A stretch of DNA of 64,000 bases, taken from the NCBI GenBank assembly GCA_020466095.1, contig CM035809.1, positions 5,940,723 to 6,004,722 on the forward strand, written 5' to 3'. The DNA comes from Chlorops oryzae (taxonomy: Eukaryota; Arthropoda; Insecta; Diptera; Chloropidae). The notes under the pieces were generated by a model. The model was not told where the DNA came from. It ran no database searches and saw only the letters and a program-made list of their open reading frames with translations. Position numbers and translations under genes: made by a program. Below are positions 24,701 through 33,700 of this stretch, one piece after another (positions within the stretch are counted from its first letter, which is position 1; each line of letters begins with the position of its first letter).

Positions 24701-26163
24701 ATGCTGGCTTAGTACTAAGCACAGGCCTGCCAATAATTTCAGCAAATACCGGAGCTTCTGGATCAAACGCTGCTGAAAATTCTGCTTCCCAATGGAGTCA
24801 ACAGACTTCTAACGGTGCATCAACAAATGGAAAATCGGCTTCTCAAGTGATTTCTGGTGGAGTTACCGCTGGTCAACAAGGTGCTGTTGGAGCAACTGGT
24901 AATGGAAATTCAGCTTCTCAAATTTATTCTGCTGGAGTTACCGCTGATCAACAAGGTGCCGTTGGAGCACCCGGTAATGGATATTCGGCTTCTCAAATTA
25001 AATCCGCTGGAGTTACCGCTGGTCAACAAGGAAGTGTTGGAGCAACCGGTAATGCTGGCCAAATTAGTGGCGCAATCATTAAACCGATCAATGTGGATGC
25101 TGGTTTAGTACTTAGCACAGGCTTGCCAATTATTTCAGCAAATACCGGTGCTTCTGGATCAAACGGTGCTGAAAAATCGGCTTCCCAATGGAGTCAACAG
25201 ACTTCTAGCGGTGCATCCACAAATGGAAAATCGGCTTCTCAAGTGATTTCTGGTAGAGTTACCGCTGGTCAACAAGGTGCTGTTGGAGCAACTGGTAATG
25301 GAAATTCAGCTTCTCAAATTTATTCTGCTGGAGTTATCGCTGGTCAACAAGGTGCCGTTGGAGCAACTGGCAATGGAAATTCAGCTTCTCAAATTTATTC
25401 TTCTGGAGTTGCCGCTGGTCAACAAGGTGCCGTTGGAGCAACCGGTAATGGATATTCGGCTTCTAAAATTAATTCGGCTGGAGTTACCGGTGGTCAACAA
25501 GGAAGTGTTGGAGCAACCGGTAATGCTGGCCAAATTAGTGGCGCAATCATTAAACCGATCAATGTGGATGCTGGTTTAGTACTTAGCACAGGCCTGCCAA
25601 TTATTTCAGCAAATACCGGTGCTTCTGGATCAAACGGTGCTGAAAAATCTGCTTCCCAATGGAGTCGACAGACTTCTAACGTTGCATCAACAAATGGAAA
25701 ATCGGCTTCTGAAGTGATTTCTGGTGGAGTTACCGCTGGTCAACAAGGTGCTGTTAGAGCAACTGGTAGTGGAAATTCGGCTTCTCAAATGAATTCTGCT
25801 GGAGTTACCGCTGGTCAACAAAGTGCTGTTGGAGCAATTGGTAATGGATATTTGGTCTCTCGAATGAATTCTGCTGGAGCTTCTCCTGGTCAACAGGCGT
25901 CGTACGGTGGATCTGCAAGTGGTGCTTCTGGATTAAACGCTGCTCAAAATTCTGGTTCTCAATGGGGTACTCTTGGAGCATCTGCTGGTCTAAAGGCTGG
26001 AATAGGAGCAATGAATAATGGAGTGTCAACTTCTCAAAGGAATTCTGTTGAATTATCAGGTGGTCAAAGTGCCGCTTCCAGAGGGGCTTTTGTCTTAAAT
26101 TCTGATGGTGCAATATCTGCTGGTGGAGGAAGATCCAGCGTGTTACACATCAAATCGGGTTAA
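21757..26163 (+). CDS. Gene A: secreted 25-residue-repeat protein (silk/glue-like)
   Basis: Single-exon gene, 1468 residues. Residues 1-20 are a signal peptide (FIFFGVVAFAAVDA, cleavage probably before HRH). A unique N-domain of about 70 residues follows, with a dibasic SRRAKHN site and LVAPGNVYLDAAGLGL. The rest is Gly/Ala/Gln/Ser/Asn-rich repeats of 25 residues, type GVTAGQQGSVGATGNGNWAS plus QMYPA, interrupted by seven or so copies of a spacer module (GAIIKPINVDAGLVLSTGLP then IISANTGASGSN). I see no cysteine. The repeat is organised in higher-order units: a 300-bp unit (four repeats) at 22561-23160 that recurs, and a 1059-bp duplication at 23272-25389. Trp and Tyr recur at fixed positions in the first half. 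The strong promoter, signal peptide and low complexity suggest a bulk secreted structural protein such as silk, salivary glue or egg/cuticle coat; no named family is recognised. Confidence 0.88.
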   Translation: MSILSNFIFFGVVAFAAVDAHRHTFSGNHGIDHALSRRAKHNLGVGLVAPGNVYLDAAGLGLKTGLELFGAEIGGSGSNAAKNSASQWSTSGLSASQRTSFGASTNGNLASQVISGVPTAGATFNGNSASQAQSAGVTLGQQGAVGATGNGYSASQMISGGPTVAQQATVGATGNGNWASQMYPAGVTAAQQGSVGAAGNGIWASQIYPAGVTTGQRGSIGATGNGNWASQMYPAVVTNGQQGSIGATGNGNLASQIYPAGVTAAQQGSVGATGNGILASQIYPAGVTAGQRGSIGAIGNGNWASQLYPAGVTAGQQGSVGATGNGIWASQIYPVGVTAGQRGSIGATGNGNWASQINPAGVTAAQQGSVGAIGNGILASQIYPAGVTAGQRGSIGAIGNGNWASQLYPAGVTAGQQGSVGATGNGIWASQIYPVGVTAAQQGSVGATGNGNLASQIYPAGVTAAQQGSVGATGNGILASQIYPAGVTAGQRGSVGATGNGNLASQTYSAGVTAGQQGAVRPTGSRNSGSQMNYAGATTIQQGAVGATGNAGPIIGAIIKPINVDAGLVPSTGLPIISANTGASGSNAAHNSASQINSAGAIAGQQGAVGATGSAGSISGAIIKPINVDAGLVLSTGLPIISANTGASGSNAAENSASQFSQQTSNGASTNGKSASQVISGGVTAGQQGAVGATGNGNSASLIYSAGVTADQQSAVGAPGNGYSASQIKSAGVTAGQQGSVGATGNAGQISGAIIKPINVDAGLVLSTGLPIISANTGASGSNGAEKSASQWSQQTSNGASTNGKSASQVISGRVTAGQQGAVGATGNGNSAAQNYSAGVTAGQRGSVGATGNGNLASQTYSAGVTAGQQGAVRPTGSENSGSQMNYAGATTIQQGAVGATGNAGPIIGAIIKPNNVDAGLVPSTGLPIISANTGASGSNAAHNSASQINSAGAIAGQQAAVGATGSAGSISGAIIKPINVDAGLVLSTGLPIISANTGASGSNAAENSASQWSQQTSNGASTNGKSASQVISGGVTAGQQGAVGATGNGNSASQIYSAGVTADQQGAVGAPGNGYSASQIKSAGVTAGQQGSVGATGNAGQISGAIIKPINVDAGLVLSTGLPIISANTGASGSNGAEKSASQWSQQTSSGASTNGKSASQVISGRVTAGQQGAVGATGNGNSASQIYSAGVIAGQQGAVGATGNGNSASQIYSSGVAAGQQGAVGATGNGYSASKINSAGVTGGQQGSVGATGNAGQISGAIIKPINVDAGLVLSTGLPIISANTGASGSNGAEKSASQWSRQTSNVASTNGKSASEVISGGVTAGQQGAVRATGSGNSASQMNSAGVTAGQQSAVGAIGNGYLVSRMNSAGASPGQQASYGGSASGASGLNAAQNSGSQWGTLGASAGLKAGIGAMNNGVSTSQRNSVELSGGQSAASRGAFVLNSDGAISAGGGRSSVLHIKSG
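22290..23330 (+). repeat. 75-bp coding tandem repeats of gene A with 300-bp higher-order unit
   Basis: GGAGTTACC landmarks recur every 75 bp (for example 22312 and 22387). Every fourth unit is most alike: the lines starting at 22561, 22861 and 23161 share TCAGTTGGGGCGA then GGAATTTTGGCGTCTCAAAT, so the higher-order period is exactly 300 bp. This points to recent unequal exchange in four-repeat blocks. Confidence 0.88.
23272..25389 (+). repeat. 1059-bp tandem duplication inside gene A
   Basis: CAAACGTATTCTGCTGGAG occurs at 23272 and again at 24331, and the following kilobase runs in parallel, including the spacer modules, the unusual AVRPTGS and MNYAGATTIQQ variants, and the GRVTAGQQ repeat. 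The period of 1059 bp equals 353 codons, so the frame is kept. The end of the second copy is approximate. Confidence 0.8.
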
Positions 26164-26215
26164 ACTTTTTGTATTCCAGCCCTGCATTATATAATGCAAG
26201 TATATGTTTCGAAAA

Positions 26216-26221
26216 AATAAA
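26216..26221 (+). terminator. Poly(A) signal of gene A
   Basis: AATAAA lies 53 bp after the stop codon, in a short 3' UTR that is conserved in genes B and C (CCAGCC(C/T)TGCAT ... GCAAGTAT). Confidence 0.65.
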
Positions 26222-26229
26222 ATTATTAA

Positions 26230-26679
26230 AGTTTGGATAATTATAAATCATTTCAGGGTTTTGTTATATATTGGGAATGAAAAATTGCGGGCTTCTCAAA
26301 CAAATGAATTTTTTTTATATAAACATACCTCTGTATCTTCACAATACAACAAACTTTCTTATTTTAAAAAAGCAACCCATAATTTCACTATAGATTATTA
26401 TTTTTTAAGCGTCGCCCACTATAAAAATGGCATTTTTACGCCTCTGTTATTTTCAATTGACTGTGGTCGCTGCAAATATTGTGCGATTGTCTTAATTTTT
26501 TATTTCTACTAAATAACTTGAAGACATGTTTCAACATGTGCAAGTACAAGAATATTTGATAGTTAGAAGTTGGTGAAATTGAAAGTGGGCCTTACGAGGA
26601 GCCGGGCCTTACGTGGTGCACTTACCTTATATATATTTTTGGAAATTTTGTTTTAAATATAGCTCGATGTCTTGATATA
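26230..26679. other. Gene A 3' flank, no gene recognised
   Basis: The first 80 bp or so match the 3' flanks of B and C (GTTTGGATAATTATAAATCATTTCA), then similarity ends. Unlike B, C and D, gene A lacks the long shared 3' flank. Confidence 0.5.
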
Positions 26680-27157
26680 GCGATGTCTCGCATGGCGTTA
26701 CACTGGATATTGGATATTCATTTGTATAGATACTCACCGGTGCAGTTTTATGAATAATGTTTGACATTTCTCTCGTTGCGTTGAATTGTTCGAAATGATC
26801 TTTAAAAAATAAAAGGCAAGAGAAAAAAATTCGATTTAATAAAAATTTTCTCTATGCGCTTAATTTCTAGTTCCATCAATATATCTGAATCCATTCTCTC
26901 GGTGAGTTTCTTTTACCTTATTATAGGAAAAATTACACCTTTTCGTATTGATATTATGAAAAATCTAAGTTTCGAGGCGCGGCAGACCACTGTGAGCCAC
27001 GTCAATTTTCATTTAGGATTATTCTCTCGGCCCAACATTCCAAAGTACTACATTTCTATTTAATTGGTTAAGCCGATTCAGATGGGATCCGACCCACAGT
27101 CGGACATAGGGACAGACATACAGACATGTTTAATTGGACTAAGATTTCGATCATGAT
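26680..27157 (+). repeat. Interspersed repeat, copy 2 of a 478-bp family
   Basis: Full-length relative of 15875-16351 in the same orientation, with GATACTCACCGGTGCAG and the GGGACAGACATACAGACATG tail. Non-coding. Confidence 0.75.
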
Positions 27158-27586
27158 AACGAGTGGCGACAAAGTGGAAAAAATTCAAAGTGTTAAATCG
27201 CTCCAATCTTTGATGCAATTCGATAGTTAATAGTTTAATTAAGAGCATCTTAAAAGGAGTTTAGGAAAAAATAAAATTTAGTCTTCATATGCCAAGTCAA
27301 AAATAGACGGACGCAACGAGTGATTTTTTTTTTAGCGAAAACGACTGAATTGCTATGCTTACTTTGAAGTCGTATTGCTTTGGCACCTCTTATTCAATTT
27401 TAATGAAATTTTTTTTCCTGAATTTTGGACATCAGCTTCAAATAATGGTGTATTATTTATAGCGATTTCTATTTATTTTAAGAATTTAGGAGCTGTTGAA
27501 AGTTTGCCTCTAAACGTTGAAAATCCCATACTCGTTATGGCAATTACTTTTTTATTACAAACAAGACTTTTGTTAACCCAAATCAA

Positions 27587-28270
27587 AACAAGTAAGAAAG
27601 CTAAAGTCGGTCAAGCCCGACTTTGAATTACCCAGCCTCCTGACATTATTGCCTTTCCGTACGAAATTTACACAAAATTAATGTTTGCGGGCTTGACAGT
27701 GGACGGAACGTGCTCGTTCTACGCCTTATGTTTCGAAAGTTACGAAAGTGGCAGTGGGCGGGCCACATAAACTATTTTCCTACAACTTTCCTTCGCCTTG
27801 TTCAACCTATGTTGCGAATTTGAAGCTTCTACGCCTTTTACTTTGGAAGTTACGATAAACCCTTATTTGTGGGCTTATTTGTGGGCGTATTTGTGGGCGT
27901 GGCTCGAAGAGGGTGGCGTCCATTTTTTTCCAGGATATGTCCTCTTTCGTATTTTACCAGCACACCAAATATCAATTAAATGTTCGCAAGTTACAAGCAT
28001 TTTACTGAAAACACGTTAAATTAATTTGTGGGCGTGGCAGTCGGTGGATATCTCCCATTTTTACTTAGGATCATACTCGGATCCCGATATACCTGTGTGC
28101 CAAAATTCGACTTGGTTGGTCCAGCCGTTTCGGAGGAGATCCGGACACAGACAGACGGACAGACAGACATACGGACAGACAGACGGACAGACAGACAGAC
28201 GGACATGTCTAAGAGGCTATTTCCACTATAGCCGCATGTTGCATCTTTCAGCATTATATGGGTATAAAAA
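27587..28270 (+). mobile_element. Non-autonomous hairpin-ended interspersed element
   Basis: The left end is AACAAGTAAGAAAGCTAAAG with an 8-bp-stem hairpin (AAAGTCGG/CCGACTTT at 27603-27624). The right part holds a GACAGACGGACA microsatellite (28148-28206) and ends near GGGTATAAAAAATTAGC. An equivalent element lies in reverse orientation at about 35622-36490. A subterminal hairpin with no terminal inverted repeat is reminiscent of Helitron-like non-autonomous elements, but that assignment is an inference. The overlapping small frames at 28021-28289 are products of the microsatellite. Confidence 0.5.
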
Positions 28271-29078
28271 ATTAGCTGCAACTAAGTGAAACATTTTTTT
28301 TGAGAATTTTTTTCGTAGATGCATTTAATGAATTATTACTCGCTCTGTACTACCAACATTATACGTACATCTCATTAGCACCTACTTGTTTTACAAATAC
28401 TATAATGTACTTTTGTAAGCGCAGCGTAAACTCTTGTTTATATATAAATTATGAAATAAATAAATCAAAATACAAGTTTTCCTTATAAATACTAAATTCA
28501 TTATTTTAATATTAATTTAATTTGCAAACAAGATGCCCGTATGAACATAGTATGTTTACGATAATGACTAAGAGAACCTTTAACTACTTACAATAATATA
28601 AGTAGCTGTGCATTATTTTTAAGGTAAGATTTTTTGTTAATAGTCGTTTGTGATAGAGCTGACGCAGAGGCGTATTTGAGGGGTGTACAATGGGTCCATG
28701 GCCCCCTCCGTGAAGATGATATTTACTCAAAATTGGAGAATACAACAATTATTGTACTTCGATTTTGAACTGAAAATAAAGTATACCCCCTTAATAATAA
28801 CGTGCACTACGCCATTGTGTTTTCCTGTTATTGTTATATTTATAATGATATTTAACGTTTTTGTTTTGATTAGTTTTCTAATAGCTTTACCAAATGCAAT
28901 AAAAATTATAAAGCAAAGTGTGAAAGAAGTTGAAAATAAATTTTTTAATTTTTGGATATTAAAAGTGCTCATTTATAAATTTTTAATAATAAAATATATT
29001 TTTTGAACAAGTAAGTTCAATAAAACAATACCGTTTGCTGTTATTTACTTATAATGATTGTTTTTTAAGTGTTGCCGG
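28271..29078. other. Intergenic, no gene recognised
   Basis: AT-rich. A patch at 28671-28818 begins CAGAGGCGTATTTG and ends with the near complement CACTACGCCATTG, a possible decayed hAT-type MITE without a duplicated target. Confidence 0.4.
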
Positions 29079-30732
29079 CAGTGAAGATTAATGATATTTT
29101 TCAAATTTGGGTGCTTAACAGCATTGCCATGTCTTAATTTTCAAAAGTAGGAGATTTCATTTCCAAAGTTAGTAGATCTCCTACCTTACAATAATCCAAA
29201 ACTAGGAGATCTACAAACTTTTTTTTTAAATTTATTTTAACATTGAAATAAAAACATTTCAACTTTAAATATACATTATAATGTATTTTTAGACGTTGAT
29301 GTATTGATGTATATGTTGACGAATTTTTTTTTATGTACATATAGGTATGTTGGGTTATGTTATACAATCAATTATACATGATGCCATATTTTTTTCATGG
29401 AAAAAAGGGCTTTCCTGAGAAATGTAATGGTTTCGCGGGATTTTGAGGAGAGAAAGAAAGGATAAAAAAAGGATCTCTATTTCAGTGTTTTATTTAGAAA
29501 AATAATCGACGAATTTTATCCAATAGACATATTTAAGTATTCGTTAATAACGTCATCGTCTTCGTTACCGACGTCACTGTCGTTGTCAAGATTCGCTTTT
29601 TGAGTACCATGTTTTGTTTTCTTTGCGATTTGATGCAGTAGCTCTGGTTTGGATTGTATATAGTATAATAATACCTAATATAATAATAATAATATAATAT
29701 TTTTATTTATGTTTATAGTATCGATAGTATCGATGTTTTTTAGACTATCGACGAGTACTAATGAGGTCTTTTACACTAGTCAATTGTTGACCACCAATTC
29801 TTATTTTAATATTTAAAATTCTACAAAATTATATATTGGAAGGGGTATAATGGAGAACTAGTTCTGGTGAAGTTTGAACTAGAAAAACGCCACAGTTTTC
29901 CACTCGGATTTTCTGCAGGGTTAGGATAAAAAGAGAAAAATTAGTAGAATTTAGGAAAAGGTTAGTAGGGTAGAAGATTGAACGAAAAGTAAGTAGATCT
30001 CATAAAAAATTATGAGACCTGGCAACGCTGGTGCTTAATAAGGAAGACTCCAACAAGGCAATAATAGAGCATTTGGAAAAAGTTTGCCGACGAAAATTAT
30101 ATGTAGTTGAATTGGAAAGGTGTAGGAACTTAAAAACAAAATTTCAATTGAAGTGGCAGAAATGTAAAAGAATAAAAATAATTTTTTAAACCCAGCATTC
30201 GGAATAGCTACAAACGAATTTTCAGTTTTCTGGAACACTTGAAAAGGTTAATGAAGATCACTGTGTGAGTAATTTGAAATTATAAAAGAAATGGAAAGAA
30301 TTTTGAAAAGCTATTTATTTCATTTAGGCAAGCACTAGTAGAGGGCGCTCAAGGGTAAGCTTTGAAAGCGCTTCTCTTCGACCTAAAGAAAGAAGAGTGA
30401 AAGAGTTATTAAATACAACGAATGCTGATCTTATTGCGAAAGCTGCAATTCAACAAAACAATGGGCCAGCTCGAAATTGTTTGTGGGTTGAAAAAGCAGT
30501 TGCATTAATGTTTGATCTTAATTTGTCAGTGCGAAAGTACAACGTTTTAAGATCTGCAGTCAATGCTATACACATAGACTGCTTTCCAATCTACTATTGT
30601 ATCAAAGAGTATACTGACGATTTGTTGCCTAAGCCTTTAATTGTCTCAGAAGTTTCCTCCAAAATTCCATTGCAAATTATTCTTAACCGAACTGCAAAAA
30701 GTGGATGTGTCCATCATTATCACAGAGAGTAA
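29079..30732 (+). pseudogene. Transposon-like ORF remnant split by a hAT element
   Basis: Two exon-like blocks are visible. One reads VKINDIFQIWVLN at about 29079-29118 and continues as KEDSNKAIIEHLEKVCRRKL from 30037. The other starts after an acceptor at 30326-30327 and runs to a stop at 30732 (GRSRVSFESASLRPKERRVK, then LNTTNADLIAKAA, ALMFDLNLSVRKYNVLRS, and a C-terminal SKIPLQIILNRTA). The layout of a Ser/Arg linker, an Ala-rich helix and a DLNLS-x-x-Y motif resembles multi-copy transposon-associated proteins of insects and cnidarians, but I cannot name the family. A 912-bp hAT-type element inserted in the first block. No start codon is evident. Probably dead. Confidence 0.4.
29111..30038. 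mobile_element. hAT-type non-autonomous element with 8-bp TSD
   Basis: The element proper is 29119-30030 (912 bp). Its ends are CAGCATTGCCATGTCTTA and the complement of CAGCGTTGCCAGGTCTCATA. It is flanked by perfect 8-bp direct repeats GTGCTTAA at 29111-29118 and 30031-30038. Internal copies of the AGTAGATCTC word occur near both ends. There is no transposase. Removing it joins a coding-like frame across the site, so it landed in an exon. Confidence 0.85.
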
Positions 30733-30779
30733 CGTTACTTTTGAATGTAAATGGGGGTTCGATTGTTGTTCCGGACGTG

Positions 30780-33700
30780 TAACAAGGGTATTATACGTCC
30801 AAATTTTTCGATAAAAAACCCAATACCCCAAAATGTCTTAAAACGCATCAATTTTGCAAATTTTTAGTAATTCTAAGGCAAATAGATGCTATTGCATTTA
30901 ACATTGGCAAAAAAAAAAATTTTGGAATTTTTTAACAAGGGTATTATACGTCCAAATTTTTCGATAAAAAACCCAATACCCCAAAATGTCTTAAAACGCA
31001 TCAATTTTGCAAATTTTTAGTAATTCTAAGGCAAATAGATGCTATTGCATTTAAAATTGGCAAAAAAAAATTTTTTGGAATTTTTTTAACAAGGGTATTA
31101 TACGTCCAAATTTTTTGATAAAAAACCCAATACCCCAAAATGTCTTAAAACGCATTAATTTTGCAAATTTTAATTAATTCTAAGGCAAATAGATGCTATT
31201 GCATTTAAAATTGGCAAAAAAAAATTTTTTTTTAATTTTTTTAACAAGGGTATTATAACATAGGTCCAAATTTTTCGATAAAAAACCCAATACCCCAAAA
31301 TGTCTTAACAACGCATCAATTTTGCAAATTTTTATTAATTCTAAGGCAAATAGATGCTATTGCATTTAAAATTGGCAAACAAAAATTTTTTTTGAATTTT
31401 TGTAACAAGGGTATTATACGTCCAAATTTTTCGATAAAAAACCCAATACCCCAAAATGTCTTAAAACGCATCAATTTTGCAAATTTTTGTTAATTCTAAG
31501 GCAAATAGATGCTATTGCATTTAAAATTGCGTTTTAAGACAAAATTTTGGGGTATTGAATTTTTGTTATCGAAAGGGTTTAGACGTCCATAATACCCTTG
31601 TTCGATAAAAAATTCCAATACCCCAAAATGTTTTATACGCATCAATTTTAAATGCAATAGCATCTATTTGCCTTAGATTCTAAGGCAAATAGATTTGCAA
31701 AATTGATGCGTTTTAAGACATTTTGGGGTATTTGGTTTTTTATCGAAAAATTTGGACGTATAATACCCTTGTTAAAAAAATTCCAAAAAAATTTTTTTTT
31801 GCCAATGTTAAATGCAATAGCATCTATTTGCCTTAGAATTACTAAAAATTTGCAAAATTGATGCGTTTTAAGACATTTTGGGGTATTGGGTTTTTTATCG
31901 AAAAATTTGGACGTATAATACCCTTGTTAAAAAAATTCCAAAAAAAATTTTTTTTTGCCAATTTTAAATGCAATAGCATCTATTTGCCTTAGAATTAATA
32001 AAAATTTGCAAAATTTATGCGTTTTAAGACATTTTGGGGTATTGGGTTTTTTATCGAAAAATTTGGACGTATAATACCCTTGTTAAAAAAATTCCAAAAA
32101 AATTTTTTTTTGCCAATTTTAAATGCAATAGCATCTATTTGCCTTAGAATTAATAAAAATTTGCAAAATTGATGCGTTTTAAGACATTTTGGGGTATTGG
32201 GTTTTTTATCGAAAAATTTGGACGTATAATACCCTTGTTAAAAAAATTCCAAAAATTTTTTTTTTTGCCAATTTTAAATGCAATAGCATCTATTTGCCTT
32301 AAATTATAAAAATTTGCAAAATTGATGCGTTTTAAGACATTTTGGGGTATTGGGTTTTTTATCGAAAAATTTGGACGTATAATACCCTTGTTAAAAAAAT
32401 TCCAAAAATTTTTTTTTTTGCCAATTTTAAATGCAATAGCATCTATTTGCCTTAGAATTAATAAAAATTTGCAAAATTGATGCGTTTTAAGACATTTTGG
32501 GGTATTGGGTTTTTTATCAAAAATTTGGACGTATAATACCCTTGTTAAAAAAATTCCAAAAATTTTTTTTTTGCCAATTTTAAATGCAATAGCATCTATT
32601 TGCCTTAGAATTAATAAAAATTTGCAAAATTGATGCGTTTTAAGACATTTTGGGGTATTGGTTTTTTATCGAAAAATTTGGACGTATAATACCCTTGTTA
32701 AAAAAATTCCAAAAATTTTTTTTTTGCCAATTTTAAATGCAATAGCATCTATTTGCCTTAGAATTAATAAAAATTTGCAAAATTGATGCGTTTTAAGACA
32801 TTTTGGGGTTTGGGTTTTTTATCGAAAAATTTGGACGTATAATAAACCCTTGTTAAAAAAATTCCAAAAAATTTTTTTTTTTGCCAATTTTAAATGCAAT
32901 AGCATCTATTTGCCTTAGAATTAATAAAAATTTGCAAAATTGATGCGTTTTAAGACATTTTGGGGTATTGGGTTTTTTTATCGAAAAATTTGGACGTATA
33001 ATACCCTTGTTAAAAAAATTCCAAAAAATTTTTTTTTTGCCAATTTTAAATGCAATAGCATCTATTTGCCTTAGAATTAATAAAAATTTGCAAAATTGAT
33101 GCGTTTTAAGACATTTTGGGGTATTGGGTTTTTTATCGAAAAATTTGGACGTATAATACCCTTGTTAAAAAAATTCCAAAAATTTTTTTTTTGCCAATTT
33201 TAAATGCAATAGCATCTATTTGCCTTAGAATTAATAAAAATTTGCAAATTGATGCGTTTTAAGACATTTTGGGGTTTGGGTTTTTATCGAAAAATTTTTT
33301 GAAAAATTTTTTTGCAATTTAAGCATCTATTTGCCTTAGAATTATAAAAATTTGCAAAATGATGCGTTTTAAGACATTTTGGGTATTGGGTTTTTTATCG
33401 AAAAATTGGACGTATAATACCCTTGTTAAAAAAATTCCAAAAATTTTTTTTTTGCCAATTTTAAATGCAATAGCATCTATTTGCCTTAGAATTATAAAAA
33501 TTTGCAAAATTGATGCGTTTTAAGACATTTGGGGTATTGGGTTTTTTATCGAAAAATTTGGACGTATAATACCCTTGTTAAAAAAATTCCAAAAATTTTT
33601 TTTTTGCCAATTTTAAATGCAATAGCATCTATTTGCCTTAGAATAATAAAAATTTGCAAAATTGATGCGTTTTAAGACTTTTGGGGTATTGGGTTTTTTA

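Noticed and set aside
22472..25579. Plus-strand alternative-frame ORFs of LVMEI(W)LLK...LLELPL type in gene A
   Set aside because: Shift-frame shadows of the same repeat; no independent start context or promoter.
28671..28818. Decayed hAT-type MITE
   Set aside because: Ends are only weakly complementary (CAGAGGCGTA against CAATGGCGTA) and no 8-bp duplication is present.
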